Of a stretch of DNA of 64,000 nucleotides, positions 16,765-27,960 are shown piece by piece (within the stretch, counting starts at the first letter, position 1; each line of letters starts with the position of its first letter). The DNA lies in assembly GCA_964615375.1 (NCBI GenBank), contig CAZTOW010000036.1:1-64000 (forward strand). The letters are read 5' to 3'. Origin of the DNA: CAZKWG01 sp964615375. Its GTDB lineage: Bacteria > Myxococcota_A > UBA796 > CAZKWG01. The notes under the pieces were generated by a model. That model was not told where the DNA came from. It searched no databases and saw nothing but the letters and a program-made list of their open reading frames with translations. The translations under genes were made by a program, and so were the position numbers.

Positions 16765-19488
16765 GTGGCGGTCAGCCAGCAGGAGACGCTCGGCTGGGAC
16801 ACCGAGGCCAGCCTGGGCGGACGATCGGTGCTCGCCCTGGCGGCGGCGAGCGATCCCACCTTCTCGGTGGAGCCGGTGGCGCTCCCCCCCGCGGGGCAGC
16901 TCCCCACCCTGAGCTCGGCGGACGGCCCCCCGGGCCCGCCGCTCCCGTCCACGGGCTCGGAGCCCGGGCGCACGGAGAGCGCGCTCGTCAGCGCCCGCCC
17001 GGAAGGATCCTCGGCCTTCCAGCCGCGCACCGGAGATCCGCTCTCCCGCTACGAGGTGCTCGGGCTGCTGGGCCAGGGCGGCATGGGCGAGGTCTGGCGG
17101 GTGCGCGACCGCGATCTCAACCGCGTCATGGCGCTCAAGGTGGTCCGGGCCGATCGCGCCCCCACCGAGCGGATGATCGCCCGCTTCATCGAAGAGGCCC
17201 AGGCCACCGCCCAGCTCCAGCACCCGGGCATCGTCCCCGTCCACGAGCTCGGCCGCCTGCCCGATGGGCGCTTCTACTTCACGATGAAGGAGATCCGCGG
17301 CCGGACCCTGGCCGAGATCATCGCCGAGGTCCACCTGGCGGCCCGCGGCGGGACCTGGGAGCCCACGCCCTCGGGCTGGACCTTCCGCCGCCTCCTGGAG
17401 AGCTTCCACCGCGCCTGCGAGGCCGTGGCCTACGCCCACGCCCGCGGGGTGGTCCACCGCGATCTCAAGCCGTCCAACATCATGCTCGGCGACTTCGGCG
17501 AGGTCCTGGTCGTGGACTGGGGCCTGGCCAAGGTGCTGGGCCGACCGGACACCGCCGTCGACGAGGGCCGGCTGGACCCCATCATCACCACGCGCTCGGA
17601 GGGTGACGCCCTGGCCACCCGCGCGGGCGAGGTCGCCGGCACCCCCGCCTACATGTCGCCCGAGCAGGCCCGGGGTGAGGTGCGGGAGATCGGCCTTCCC
17701 AGCGACGTCTACGCGCTCGGCGCCGTGCTCTGGCACATCCTCTCCGGCCGCCCGCCCTTCGCCGGCAGCTTCATGATGCTGCTGGCCCAGGTGGCCTCGG
17801 GCGACGTGCGCCCGCCCTCCGGCCCCGCCCCCCTGCCCCCCGAGCTGGTCGCCCTCTGCATGCGCGCCATGCACCGCGAGCCCGCCCGCCGCTTCGCCGA
17901 CGCCAGCGGCATCGCCGCGGAGATCTCGGCCTGGCTGGACGGCGCCCGCCGCCGGGAGCAGGCGCTGGACGCCGTGGCCGAGGCCGACGCGATGAAGCCC
18001 GAGATCGCCCGCCTGCGCGAGCGCGCCGGCCAGCTCCGCGCTGAGGCCGAGGCCCTGCTGGCCCAGGTCAAGCCCTGGGAGCCCGTGGAGCAGAAGCGCC
18101 CCGCCTGGGAGCGCGAGCGCGAGGCCGCCCACCTCGAGCGCGAGGCCCACCGCCGCGAGGTCCTGCACCTCCAGACCCTGCGCTCGGCGCTGAACCACTG
18201 GCCGGAGCTCCCCGAGGCCCACGACCGCCTCGCCGACCACTACCGCGCGCTGCACGAGGAGGCCGAGGTCCGCCGCGACACCGACGCCGCGCTGGAGGCC
18301 GAGGCCCTGCTGCGCGTCCACGACCGCGGGCGCCACGCCGCCTGGCTGAAGGGCGACGGCGCGCTCACCCTGGTCACCGACCCGCCCGGGGCCGAGGTGC
18401 TGCTCTACCGCTACGAGCCCCAGGACCAGCGCCTCGTGCCCGTGCTGCAACGCAGCATGGGGCGCACCCCGCTGTACGACGTGCCGCTCCCCATGGGGAG
18501 CTGGCTCTGCGAGATCCGCCTCGAAGGTCACGAGACCGTGCGCTATCCCGTCTACCTGCGCCGCCAGGAGCGCTGGGACGGGGTGCGGCCGGGCGACCCG
18601 GAGCCCACCCCCATCTGGCTCCCCCGGCGGGGCGAGCTGGGCCCGGACGACTGCTACGTGCCAGCGGGCTGGTTCTGGAGCGGGGGGGACGAGGCGATCC
18701 GCAAGGACGGGCTCCCCTGGCGGAGGATCTGGCTGGACGCCTTCGTGATCCAGAAGTTCCCGGTGACGAACCGGCAGTACATCGCCTTCCTCGATGATCT
18801 GGTGGCGCAGGGGCGCGAAGAGGAGGCGCTGCTGCACGCGCCGCGGGATCGGGGGGTGGGTGGTCAGCTGGCGCCAATCATCTACGGAAGAGACCATCGG
18901 GGCAGGTTCATTCTCCAGCCGGACTCCGAGGGAGACCTCTGGCAACCTGACTGGCCGGTCATCATGCTCGATCACGCCTGTGTGTGCGCCTTCGCGAGCT
19001 GGTTGTCCTCTCTTCAGCAGATGGACTGGACGCTCATTGGAGAGCTCCAGTGGGAGAAGGCCGCTCGGGGTGTGGACGGACGCATCTTCCCCTGGGGAGA
19101 GGGCTTCGACGCATCCTACTGCTGCATGAGAGACAGCCTCCCCCATGGTCCCATGCTGAAGGCAGTGCACGAATTCCAGACCGATGACAGCCCCTACGGA
19201 TTTCGGGGCGCCGCGGGCAACGTGCGAGACAGACTGGGCTCGCCGAACGTCATGCACGGCCCCCCTGTGACCGTGGACGGGCTCCCCCTCCCTCTCAAGG
19301 ATGACGGGCACATGCCACTCACGCTCCGTGGAGGGTGCTTCAGTTGGTCGGCAAACTTCTGCAGGCTCGACTTCCGTCAAGTCATGAGTCGCCAGGAGAG
19401 GAGAGTAGACATCGGTTTTCGGCTGGTGCGCGCTGTCGGAGGCTCGGAGGCGATGCGCCAATTGGCGACCGGAGTCCAGGTCCCTTGA
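16765..19488 (+). CDS. Ser/Thr kinase - PEGA - FGE/SUMF1-like fusion protein (907 aa)
   Basis: Begins at GTG 16765 behind GAGGAGGAG. Residues ~1-92 are a Pro/Ser-rich lead. The kinase domain (~93-390) has GQGGMGEVW at 103, Lys125 in ALKVV, HRDLKPSN with Asp233, DWG in place of DFG at 251, and the Ser-Pro-Glu of the APE position near 299. A coiled-coil region (~405-520) is followed by a PEGA-like segment (~531-600) and a formylglycine-generating-enzyme (SUMF1) fold from ~628, with PVTNRQY, LQWEKAARG, FPWGEGFD, GFRGAAGNV, LRGGCF and IGFRLVR. One of the two copper-site Cys of true FGEs seems absent (Trp at that place), so binding rather than catalysis is likely. From about 18880 to the end GC content falls and codon use changes. 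It closes the CHAT operon. Confidence 0.88.
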   Translation: MAVSQQETLGWDTEASLGGRSVLALAAASDPTFSVEPVALPPAGQLPTLSSADGPPGPPLPSTGSEPGRTESALVSARPEGSSAFQPRTGDPLSRYEVLGLLGQGGMGEVWRVRDRDLNRVMALKVVRADRAPTERMIARFIEEAQATAQLQHPGIVPVHELGRLPDGRFYFTMKEIRGRTLAEIIAEVHLAARGGTWEPTPSGWTFRRLLESFHRACEAVAYAHARGVVHRDLKPSNIMLGDFGEVLVVDWGLAKVLGRPDTAVDEGRLDPIITTRSEGDALATRAGEVAGTPAYMSPEQARGEVREIGLPSDVYALGAVLWHILSGRPPFAGSFMMLLAQVASGDVRPPSGPAPLPPELVALCMRAMHREPARRFADASGIAAEISAWLDGARRREQALDAVAEADAMKPEIARLRERAGQLRAEAEALLAQVKPWEPVEQKRPAWEREREAAHLEREAHRREVLHLQTLRSALNHWPELPEAHDRLADHYRALHEEAEVRRDTDAALEAEALLRVHDRGRHAAWLKGDGALTLVTDPPGAEVLLYRYEPQDQRLVPVLQRSMGRTPLYDVPLPMGSWLCEIRLEGHETVRYPVYLRRQERWDGVRPGDPEPTPIWLPRRGELGPDDCYVPAGWFWSGGDEAIRKDGLPWRRIWLDAFVIQKFPVTNRQYIAFLDDLVAQGREEEALLHAPRDRGVGGQLAPIIYGRDHRGRFILQPDSEGDLWQPDWPVIMLDHACVCAFASWLSSLQQMDWTLIGELQWEKAARGVDGRIFPWGEGFDASYCCMRDSLPHGPMLKAVHEFQTDDSPYGFRGAAGNVRDRLGSPNVMHGPPVTVDGLPLPLKDDGHMPLTLRGGCFSWSANFCRLDFRQVMSRQERRVDIGFRLVRAVGGSEAMRQLATGVQVP

Positions 19489-19530
19489 GAGGGTGAGCGG
19501 CGACCCCGTCGCCGAACCCCACACTCTCAG
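19485..19530 (+). terminator. Nested stem-loop after the kinase-FGE gene
   Basis: CGGCGAC (19498-19504) pairs with GTCGCCG (19508-19514), and an outer TGAGAG (19485-19490) pairs with CTCTCA (19524-19529). The structure starts in the kinase stop codon and ends just before the Shine-Dalgarno site of the next gene. It may be a terminator or may hide that site. Confidence 0.35.
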
Positions 19531-19539
19531 GAGAGCACC

Positions 19540-20250
19540 ATGGCCGCCCATCGTTTCGTGATCGCCACGCTCATCGCCTGCACCTCCAGCGCTGCCTTCG
19601 CTTTCGACCCGCCGAACCCCAAGGCCCCCAAGCCTACCGAGCCCATCTGCGACCCGGCACTCAACCCTGATTGTGGCAAGATCATCCTCACCAACCCGGG
19701 CGACGGCGGCATCCACCCCGACCCCACCTTCACGGCGGAGGAGGTCCGCGAGTTCTGGGCCCCCGAGGAGCTCTACAACGCCCCCCTCGCGGTCGGCACC
19801 TACAACCCCCGCGACGCCCGCGACGTGGCCGTCTACGTGATGATCGGCTGGGACTACAACTACATGTACTACCACCGCGTGCTCGACAAGGTGGACCCGG
19901 GCGGCCAGCTCGACTTCGGCACCACCATGGCCGACCTCGACGGCGACGGCGCGCTGGACCTCGTGGTCGGCATGCCCCACGACAGCACGGTGGAGGACGA
20001 CGCGGGCGCGCTGGCCATCTTCTTCGGCCCCGTCCTGGAGCGCGAGCTCAGCATGGAGCGCCCGGACGCGATCATCCTCGGCGTCGAGCGCGGCGGCGAG
20101 CTGGGGCTCGGCGTCGGCCGGCTGGCGGGTGAGGCGGGCGGGCCGGACGGCCTGCGGGTCAACGGCCCCGACGGGACCGAGTGCGTGGTGCCGGCCACCG
20201 GCGAGATCCCCGAGAAGCTGAGCTGCGGCGTCTACGGCGTGAAGCGCTGA
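19540..20250 (+). CDS. Secreted protein with an FG-GAP-like motif (236 aa)
   Basis: Starts at ATG 19540 after CAGGAGAG. The first ~22 residues are a standard Sec signal peptide (HRFVIATLIACTSSAAFA). The mature protein has a Pro-rich start with two Cys in CDPALNPDCG, then DLDGDGALDLVVGMP, a single FG-GAP/integrin-alpha-type calcium-binding blade motif, and GALAIFFGPVLE, the strand that normally follows it. Only one clear blade is visible, so a complete propeller is not encoded here. Two Cys near the C-terminus may form a disulfide. Probably periplasmic or extracellular. It follows the kinase-FGE gene by 51 bases but its role is unclear. Confidence 0.65.
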   Translation: MAAHRFVIATLIACTSSAAFAFDPPNPKAPKPTEPICDPALNPDCGKIILTNPGDGGIHPDPTFTAEEVREFWAPEELYNAPLAVGTYNPRDARDVAVYVMIGWDYNYMYYHRVLDKVDPGGQLDFGTTMADLDGDGALDLVVGMPHDSTVEDDAGALAIFFGPVLERELSMERPDAIILGVERGGELGLGVGRLAGEAGGPDGLRVNGPDGTECVVPATGEIPEKLSCGVYGVKR

Positions 20251-20352
20251 GCCCTGAGGCCGGGCGCGCCTGCAAGACTTCCTTGACAGCCCTTGTGGGC
20301 GCGCGCTGGACATGGAACAACAGGGAGGGCGGTCACACGCCACGGAGCCTCG

Positions 20353-20673
20353 ATGCCCTTCCTGCTCACCTTCGCCATCGTGATCGGCACGGCCCTGACC
20401 AGCGTGGGCACGGGCCTCAACCTGGCGCTGCCCATGGTGATCTTCACCGCGGGCTGGGCGGGCTTCGACAGCGTGAAGGTGGGCGCGCGGCACTTCCGGG
20501 GCTTCATGGGGCGCGGCCCGGTGGCCGTCTTCCTGCTGGTGGCGAGCCTCTGGATCGTGACCTTCCCCGCCTACATGGTCCTGCGCGAGCGCATCCGGGC
20601 CGGCGTCGCCGAGCCCCGGCCCGGCCTCAGCTCCGACGAGGTCCGGCGCCTCGTGCTGGCGGCCCTGCGCTGA
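20353..20673 (+). CDS. Two-helix inner-membrane protein (106 aa)
   Basis: ATG at 20353 with GGAG six bases upstream. Two hydrophobic segments are clear: residues ~2-37 (LLTFAIVIGTALTSVGTGL and on) and ~57-78 (VAVFLLVASLWIVTFPAYMVL). A short basic loop (KVGARHFRGF) lies between them and a charged C-terminal tail (SSDEVRRLVLAALR) follows. No family recognised. A good -35-like TTGACA occurs at 20283-20288 but I see no convincing -10 at the right distance. Confidence 0.6.
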   Translation: MPFLLTFAIVIGTALTSVGTGLNLALPMVIFTAGWAGFDSVKVGARHFRGFMGRGPVAVFLLVASLWIVTFPAYMVLRERIRAGVAEPRPGLSSDEVRRLVLAALR

Positions 20674-20840
20674 GGGTGGCCCGCGCGCGTGTGGACGAGA
20701 ATAGGCGAGCCGGGTTATTGATCCCTGGATCCTGGACATCGACCTCGCGCGGGGCGCGCGGAGAGGGTCAGCCCTTCGCGTGATCCTCGCGCCGGGCGCC
20801 AGCCCGGTGTATCATCGAGCTGACTGTCAGTGAGTCACCC

Positions 20841-23057
20841 ATGCTCGACCGCAGAAGCGCCGCCGCCCTCCTCCTCCTCCTCAGCGCCTGCAAGCAGGAC
20901 GAGAAGGTCCCCACGGTCACCTGGGAGCTCCGGCTCGACGTGCCTCCCAGCGTAGTCGCGGGCGAAGAGACTGAATATTCGCTGATGGCCGTGGGCTCGG
21001 ATGGCACCGAGCGCGAGCTGGACAGCTGGACCATCACCTCCGACGTGGAGCCCGAGCTCGACTGGAACGAGCTGCGCATCCGCCCGGTGCGCGCGACCGA
21101 CCAGAACCTCGTGGTGGAGGGCCTGCTGGACGACAGCGACGGCCCGCTCGCCGCCAGCGCGGAGATCGCCGTGAAGCCCGGCCCCGCGGCCAACATCTCG
21201 CTGGAGCTGGACGCCCACGAGGGCTCCTATGAGGTCGGTGACGAGATCTTCACCGAGGTCACGATCCGGGACGCCTTCAACAACGAGACCCGGGACCCCT
21301 GGGAGCTGAGCGCGGAGGGCGGCGACGTGCTGCTCGAGGGCTCCTCGGTGACCTTCCAGAGCGACGGGATCTACACGATCCGGGCCACGGTGACGGGCAC
21401 CGACATCCACGACGACGAGGGCCCGTTCACGGTGGACTCCACGGGCCCGGTCTTCACCATGGGCTTCCCCGAGCACGTGGACGTCCAGAAGAACACCCTG
21501 GCCCACATCAAGGGCAACGTCACGGACACCGTCAGCGGCGTGCTCTTCGCCACGCTGGACGGCGAGGATCTGCCCTTCGACGAGAGCGGGTACTTCGACC
21601 TCTACGACAACCTGGACTTCGGCATCAACATCAAGACGCTCCAGGCGGTGGACAACGACGGCAACGAGACGGAGCTGGTCAACACCGTGCTCTGCGGGGA
21701 TCAGCTCTCGGCGGCGGAGGTGGTGCCGGAGGGCGTGCTGGTCCACCTCGGCGACGGGGAGGGCGGGCTCAACGAGATCACGGATGGGCTCGACGCCGTC
21801 ATCGAGGACATCGACATCACCAGCTCGCTGCCCATCGAGATCGTGAGCACGAAGTACGACGTCGCCATCGTGGACGTGGACTACCGCTTCGACGGCGTGG
21901 AGATCGTGCCCGCGGACGACGTGCTGGAGGTCAACACCAGCCTGTCCAACATCGAGGTCGACATCGAGGGTCAGGTCAAGACCCTGTGGTGGATCGACGC
22001 CACCGGCTCGGTGGACGTGGACGAGGTGACGGTCACCGTGGAGCTCGAGCCCAGGGTGACCAGCTCGGGCGGGCTCGCGGTGGACGTGGCGGACACGCGG
22101 GTCAGCGTGTCCGGGCTCGAGCTCGACTTCGAGGCCAGCCTCTTCTCCGCCATCGAGAGCATCGGGCTGGACAAGGTGCTGGAGGAGTACGTCACCTCGC
22201 TCCTGGAGGACCAGATCGCCTCCGCCGTGGAGAGCGCGGTCAGCACGCAGGTCGAGGCGGCGTTGAGCTCGCTCACGCTGGACTACGGCGTCACCGTGAT
22301 GGAGAGCATCTTCCAGCTCACCGGCGAGTTCTCCCGGGTGGACGTGGACGAGGGCGGGATCACGCTGGCGCTGGACGTGAGCGTGGTGCCCGAGACCGAC
22401 GACGCCGATCCCTGGCTGGACGGCAGCCTGTACGCCGCCTATGAGGCTCCGCTGCTCACGGACCTGGGCGGGGTGGCGGCCGGCGTCAACGTGGACCTGC
22501 TGAACCGCATCCTCTACCTGGCCTGGGCGGAGGGCGCGCTCGACCAGGCGCTGACCTCGGAGCAGGTGGGGCTGAGCTCGGACGCGCTGGCCCTGGTCTT
22601 CCCGGAGGCCACGAGCGTCACCTTCGCCACCGAGGCCATGCTGCCCCCCGTGCTCCTGCCGGGCGACCTCATGACGCCGCTGGAGGCGCAGATCGGCGCC
22701 CTGCGCATCGTGACGGTGGACCAGAACAACGACATGCTGCTGGACATCACGGTCGGCGCCATCATGGACGTGGACGTGGACGCGAGCGGGCTCACGCTCA
22801 CGCCCAGCATGGAGATGGTGGGCGACCCCTGGATCGAGATCAGCTACGTCGCGGAACAGTCCACCGGGATCGTGAACTACGACGCCATGATCCTGCTGCT
22901 GCTGCCGCAGGTGGTGGACAACATGGCCGCCGCGCTCCAGGCGGTCACCCTGCCCAGCGTCAGCGGCTCGACCTTGAGCATCGACCGCATCTCGCTCTAC
23001 GGCGAGGACGGCGGCTACCTCACGGCCGTGGGCACGATGGACATCGCCACGGAGTAG
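20841..23057 (+). CDS. Large lipoprotein, possibly TULIP/BPI-fold (738 aa)
   Basis: The signal sequence ends in a lipobox (LLLLLSAC), with Cys17 the predicted lipidated residue. Residues ~25-270 look like three Ig-like beta-sandwich domains (WELRLDVPPSVVAGEE, EVTIRDAFNNETRDPWELSAEGG, DDEGPFTVDSTGP). Residues ~290-730 alternate long amphipathic strands with helices and contain VNVDLLNRILYLAWAEGALDQAL, which resembles a segment of the BPI/LBP/CETP (TULIP) lipid-binding family. If so, this protein could shuttle lipid between membranes or sequester it. That assignment is an inference from pattern alone. It has no strong Shine-Dalgarno site, and a TGACT-N7-AGTCA dyad overlaps its leader. Confidence 0.65.
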   Translation: MLDRRSAAALLLLLSACKQDEKVPTVTWELRLDVPPSVVAGEETEYSLMAVGSDGTERELDSWTITSDVEPELDWNELRIRPVRATDQNLVVEGLLDDSDGPLAASAEIAVKPGPAANISLELDAHEGSYEVGDEIFTEVTIRDAFNNETRDPWELSAEGGDVLLEGSSVTFQSDGIYTIRATVTGTDIHDDEGPFTVDSTGPVFTMGFPEHVDVQKNTLAHIKGNVTDTVSGVLFATLDGEDLPFDESGYFDLYDNLDFGINIKTLQAVDNDGNETELVNTVLCGDQLSAAEVVPEGVLVHLGDGEGGLNEITDGLDAVIEDIDITSSLPIEIVSTKYDVAIVDVDYRFDGVEIVPADDVLEVNTSLSNIEVDIEGQVKTLWWIDATGSVDVDEVTVTVELEPRVTSSGGLAVDVADTRVSVSGLELDFEASLFSAIESIGLDKVLEEYVTSLLEDQIASAVESAVSTQVEAALSSLTLDYGVTVMESIFQLTGEFSRVDVDEGGITLALDVSVVPETDDADPWLDGSLYAAYEAPLLTDLGGVAAGVNVDLLNRILYLAWAEGALDQALTSEQVGLSSDALALVFPEATSVTFATEAMLPPVLLPGDLMTPLEAQIGALRIVTVDQNNDMLLDITVGAIMDVDVDASGLTLTPSMEMVGDPWIEISYVAEQSTGIVNYDAMILLLLPQVVDNMAAALQAVTLPSVSGSTLSIDRISLYGEDGGYLTAVGTMDIATE

Positions 23058-23104
23058 GGTCCGGCGCAGGCCCGCGCAGCGCTCCAAAGCGTGCGCGGAA
23101 CGCC

Positions 23105-23243
23105 AAAACTAACACGGGGCGAGGGACTCATCGTCCCCCGCCCCGCGAGACCCCCCCGGGTCGCAGAGAGGACCGGCCGAACCCCCCCGGTTCCGGCCGA
23201 TCCCATCGGCTTGCCACCTCTTCTCTTGCGAGAGCCGGTGACG
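23105..23243 (-). ncRNA. Candidate sigma-54-dependent small RNA
   Basis: On the minus strand a perfect -24/-12 element (23271-23255) is followed by about 135 bases containing two strong hairpins, the second followed by GTGTTAGTTTT. This layout (promoter, short structured transcript, intrinsic terminator) is what a small RNA gene should look like. An embedded 45-codon frame starting ATGCGTCACCGG has no good ribosome-binding site and an Arg/Gly-rich sequence, so I prefer RNA to protein. It would run towards the 3' end of the TULIP-like lipoprotein gene. The transcription start is estimated. Confidence 0.4.
23116..23144 (-). terminator. Intrinsic terminator read on the minus strand
   Basis: A 12-bp stem with one mismatch (GGGGCGGGGGAC / GTCCCTCGCCCC on the minus strand) with a GATGA loop is followed by GTGTTAGTTTT, an unusually T-rich stretch for this genome. 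The T tract is only on the minus-strand side, so it points leftwards. A second hairpin lies at 23174-23199. Confidence 0.55.
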
Positions 23244-23254
23244 CATCCCTATAG

Positions 23255-23271
23255 AGCAAGAGCCGTGCCAG
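23255..23271 (-). promoter_or_regulatory. Sigma-54 (-24/-12) promoter
   Basis: The minus strand reads CTGGCACGGCTCTTGCT. It fits the consensus YTGGCACG-N4-TTGCW at every fixed position, with GG and GC ten bases apart. It points left, towards the candidate small RNA. Chance matches of this quality are rare. Confidence 0.65.
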
Positions 23272-23393
23272 GGTCTGCTCTCCGGGAGCGCGATCGACCT
23301 CCTACGCCCGCAATTTTCTGATGCCGCCCTCCCTGGAGCGTCCGCCGACGCCCCTGAGCGGGGCCCACGCTGTGTACCCTCGCACGACCATAT

Positions 23394-23407
23394 GTGTGAA
23401 ATCACAC
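23394..23407. promoter_or_regulatory. GTGTG-N4-CACAC dyad upstream of the barrel gene
   Basis: A perfect 5-bp inverted repeat with an AAAT spacer lies in a locally AT-rich patch, 61 bases before the ATG at 23469. It resembles half-sites of CRP/FNR-family regulators. Regulator unknown. Confidence 0.3.
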
Positions 23408-23468
23408 GTCGTGGCGCGCTTGACCGTCCCCGGAGGCGCTGACTACGCTGCCGACGAGGGCCCCGACC

Positions 23469-24749
23469 ATGTCGCCTCTGTTGCTGCTCCCCCTCGGAGG
23501 CCTCGCTCTGGCCGAGAGCTCCGCCCCTGCCACGACCTGGAGCCCGCTCCGCGTCGCCATCGACTGCCAGAACGAGGGGCGGACCCGGGCCTGCGCCTTC
23601 CTCCGCGGCTTCATTGACGCCTCCGAGGTGCTCGCCTACGTGCCGCGCGCCGAGGCGCAGGTGGTCCTCTACGTCAACGCCACCGCGCAGACGAACGACG
23701 ACATCGTCCAGCTCCGCTACGTCTCGGAGCTGCCGGGCGCGCCGCCCAGCCTGGAGCTGCTCCAGACCCTGGACACGCGCACCCCCGACGACGAGCAGCG
23801 GGCCTCGCTCCAGCCGGCCTTCCTGCGAGGGATGGGACCCTTCGTCACCGCGGTCAACCCCGAGGCGGTCACCGTGAGCCTCGCCCGGCCCGCGGACGGG
23901 ACGGAGGTGGCGGCGAAGACCACGCCCTGGGGCGTGGGGGTGTACCTGGGGGGATGGGGTTCGTGGACGGAGGACTTCCAGTACCTGAGCGTCTGGGACG
24001 GGATCTGGGCCTACCGGCTCACCACGCGGAGCCGCTTCGTGGCGGGGGTGGCCCACGACGCCGAGCTGGAGGCGCAGCCCTCCCTCCAGGTGGAGCAGCA
24101 CACCATCTCGCTCGACAGCAGCTCGAGCTCGGTGGGGGGCTCGCTCCTCTATGGCTACAACCTGGATGATCACTGGACCGTGGGCGGGCTGGCGCGCGGC
24201 GGGCACGAGGACCCCGACGGGCAGTACCTGGGGACGGCGCGGGCGCACGCGGCCGTGGAGCGCAACTGGTTCCCTTCGGACGACCCGCGGGGGAACCGGC
24301 TGGCGGCGACCTACATGCTGGGCGCGCAGGCCGACTGGTACAACCACACGAACCAGCTCGGGCAGGACCAGGCGCTCTACCCCACGCACGGCCTCATGCT
24401 CCAGGGGACCGTGCGCGTGGACACGGTGGACCTGACCCTGGAGCTGGGGGCGGGGGCCGAGCTCCTCCACCCGCTCCAGCGCTACGTGCTCTCGGTGAGC
24501 GGTGACATGGATCTGACGCTCGGTGACCACGTCGATCTGAACTTCAACATGGGGCTGACCCAGCAGGCCATCCCCGGCCCGGCGCAGATCGACACGTCCA
24601 GCTACGAGGCGGTCACGCGCGCCGACTACGCCGAGCCCCTGAGCCTGTGGGGGAACCTCAACATCCGGGTCCACTGGGACCACACGAACGGCGAGCGCAA
24701 CAACCGCTTCGACGCGCTGGACGGGCTGGGGAACACCGCGAACCTGTAG
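23469..24749 (+). CDS. Outer-membrane beta-barrel protein with periplasmic N-terminal domain (426 aa)
   Basis: Signal peptide from ATG 23469 (LLLLPLGGLALAESSA). Residues ~25-140 form a small alpha/beta domain: VAIDCQNEGRTRACAFLRGFI, then EVLAYVPRAEAQVVLYVNA. I recall this same arrangement from a barrel family in Acidobacteria and Bacteroidetes, in which the domain precedes the barrel. From ~150 on there are alternating amphipathic strands of 9-12 residues with aromatic ends (WGVGVYLGGWGSW, HTISLDSSSSSVGGSLLYGY, VTVGG-type turns), as in an outer-membrane barrel of about 12-14 strands. The C-terminus (LDGLGNTANL) lacks the usual terminal Phe. Possible pore or outer-membrane anchor; substrate unknown. 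Confidence 0.65.
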   Translation: MSPLLLLPLGGLALAESSAPATTWSPLRVAIDCQNEGRTRACAFLRGFIDASEVLAYVPRAEAQVVLYVNATAQTNDDIVQLRYVSELPGAPPSLELLQTLDTRTPDDEQRASLQPAFLRGMGPFVTAVNPEAVTVSLARPADGTEVAAKTTPWGVGVYLGGWGSWTEDFQYLSVWDGIWAYRLTTRSRFVAGVAHDAELEAQPSLQVEQHTISLDSSSSSVGGSLLYGYNLDDHWTVGGLARGGHEDPDGQYLGTARAHAAVERNWFPSDDPRGNRLAATYMLGAQADWYNHTNQLGQDQALYPTHGLMLQGTVRVDTVDLTLELGAGAELLHPLQRYVLSVSGDMDLTLGDHVDLNFNMGLTQQAIPGPAQIDTSSYEAVTRADYAEPLSLWGNLNIRVHWDHTNGERNNRFDALDGLGNTANL

Positions 24750-24755
24750 GCGGCC

Positions 24756-25049
24756 TCAGGGGCGCGCGCGCAGGTCGTCGAGCGAGCGATCCTCGGCGAA
24801 GACCCGGACCACATAGGAGCAGAGCGGCAGGACGCGCAGGCCCTCGGCGCGCGCGTAGGCCACGCCCGCGTCCACGAGCTGGCGCGCGAGCCCCTGGCCC
24901 CGGGCGCGAGGGTCCACCCAGGTGTGATCGATCTCCATGGGGCCCGCCCCGTGGCGCGCCCAGGTCATCTCGCCGACGACGTGGCCGCCCTCCTCCGCCA
25001 GGAAGACGCCCCCGGCCCCTCGCTGCTCATGACGGATCTGCACGACCAC
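24756..25049 (-). CDS. GNAT-family N-acetyltransferase, YjdJ type (97 aa)
   Basis: Small cytoplasmic acetyltransferase that should transfer acetyl from acetyl-CoA to an unknown amine. The YjdJ/At1g77540-like core is complete: MEIDHTWVDPRARGQGLARQLVDAG, where RGQGLA is the acetyl-CoA pyrophosphate loop, then GLRVLPLCSYV with the conserved Cys, and the typical RVF ending. Length is normal for the family. The start is a GTG at 25049. It is convergent with the barrel gene (six bases apart) and divergent from the MopE lipoprotein. Confidence 0.85.
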   Translation of the reverse strand: MVVQIRHEQRGAGGVFLAEEGGHVVGEMTWARHGAGPMEIDHTWVDPRARGQGLARQLVDAGVAYARAEGLRVLPLCSYVVRVFAEDRSLDDLRARP

Positions 25050-25092
25050 ACCTCACCGCTCGCAGGCTACTTCTTTCGGCCTGACACATGCT

Positions 25093-25108
25093 GTTACCGT
25101 CCTGTAAC
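25093..25108. promoter_or_regulatory. GTTAC-N6-GTAAC dyad in a divergent intergenic region
   Basis: A perfect 5-bp inverted repeat with a six-base spacer lies between the GNAT gene (start 25049) and the MopE lipoprotein (start 25209), in an AT-richer patch. It is a candidate operator or promoter for either gene. Confidence 0.3.
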
Positions 25109-25208
25109 CCAGAGTGGATGGCCCATCGGAGGACGGCCCTTTATGAGATGGCCCCGACAGACATAGCCGCCTGATCTCGCCCTTCTCATGAGCACTCTCG
25201 GAGCCGTC

Positions 25209-27956
<2,748 letters not shown>

Positions 27957-27960
27957 GGGC

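Noticed and set aside
18880..19488. Diversity-generating retroelement target in the FGE-like domain
   Set aside because: SUMF1-fold domains can be such targets, but there is no reverse transcriptase, no template repeat and no run of AAY codons here.
23112..23247. 45-codon frame inside the small RNA candidate
   Set aside because: The ATG has no properly spaced ribosome-binding site and the product is Arg/Gly-rich and overlaps both hairpins; kept only as an alternative.
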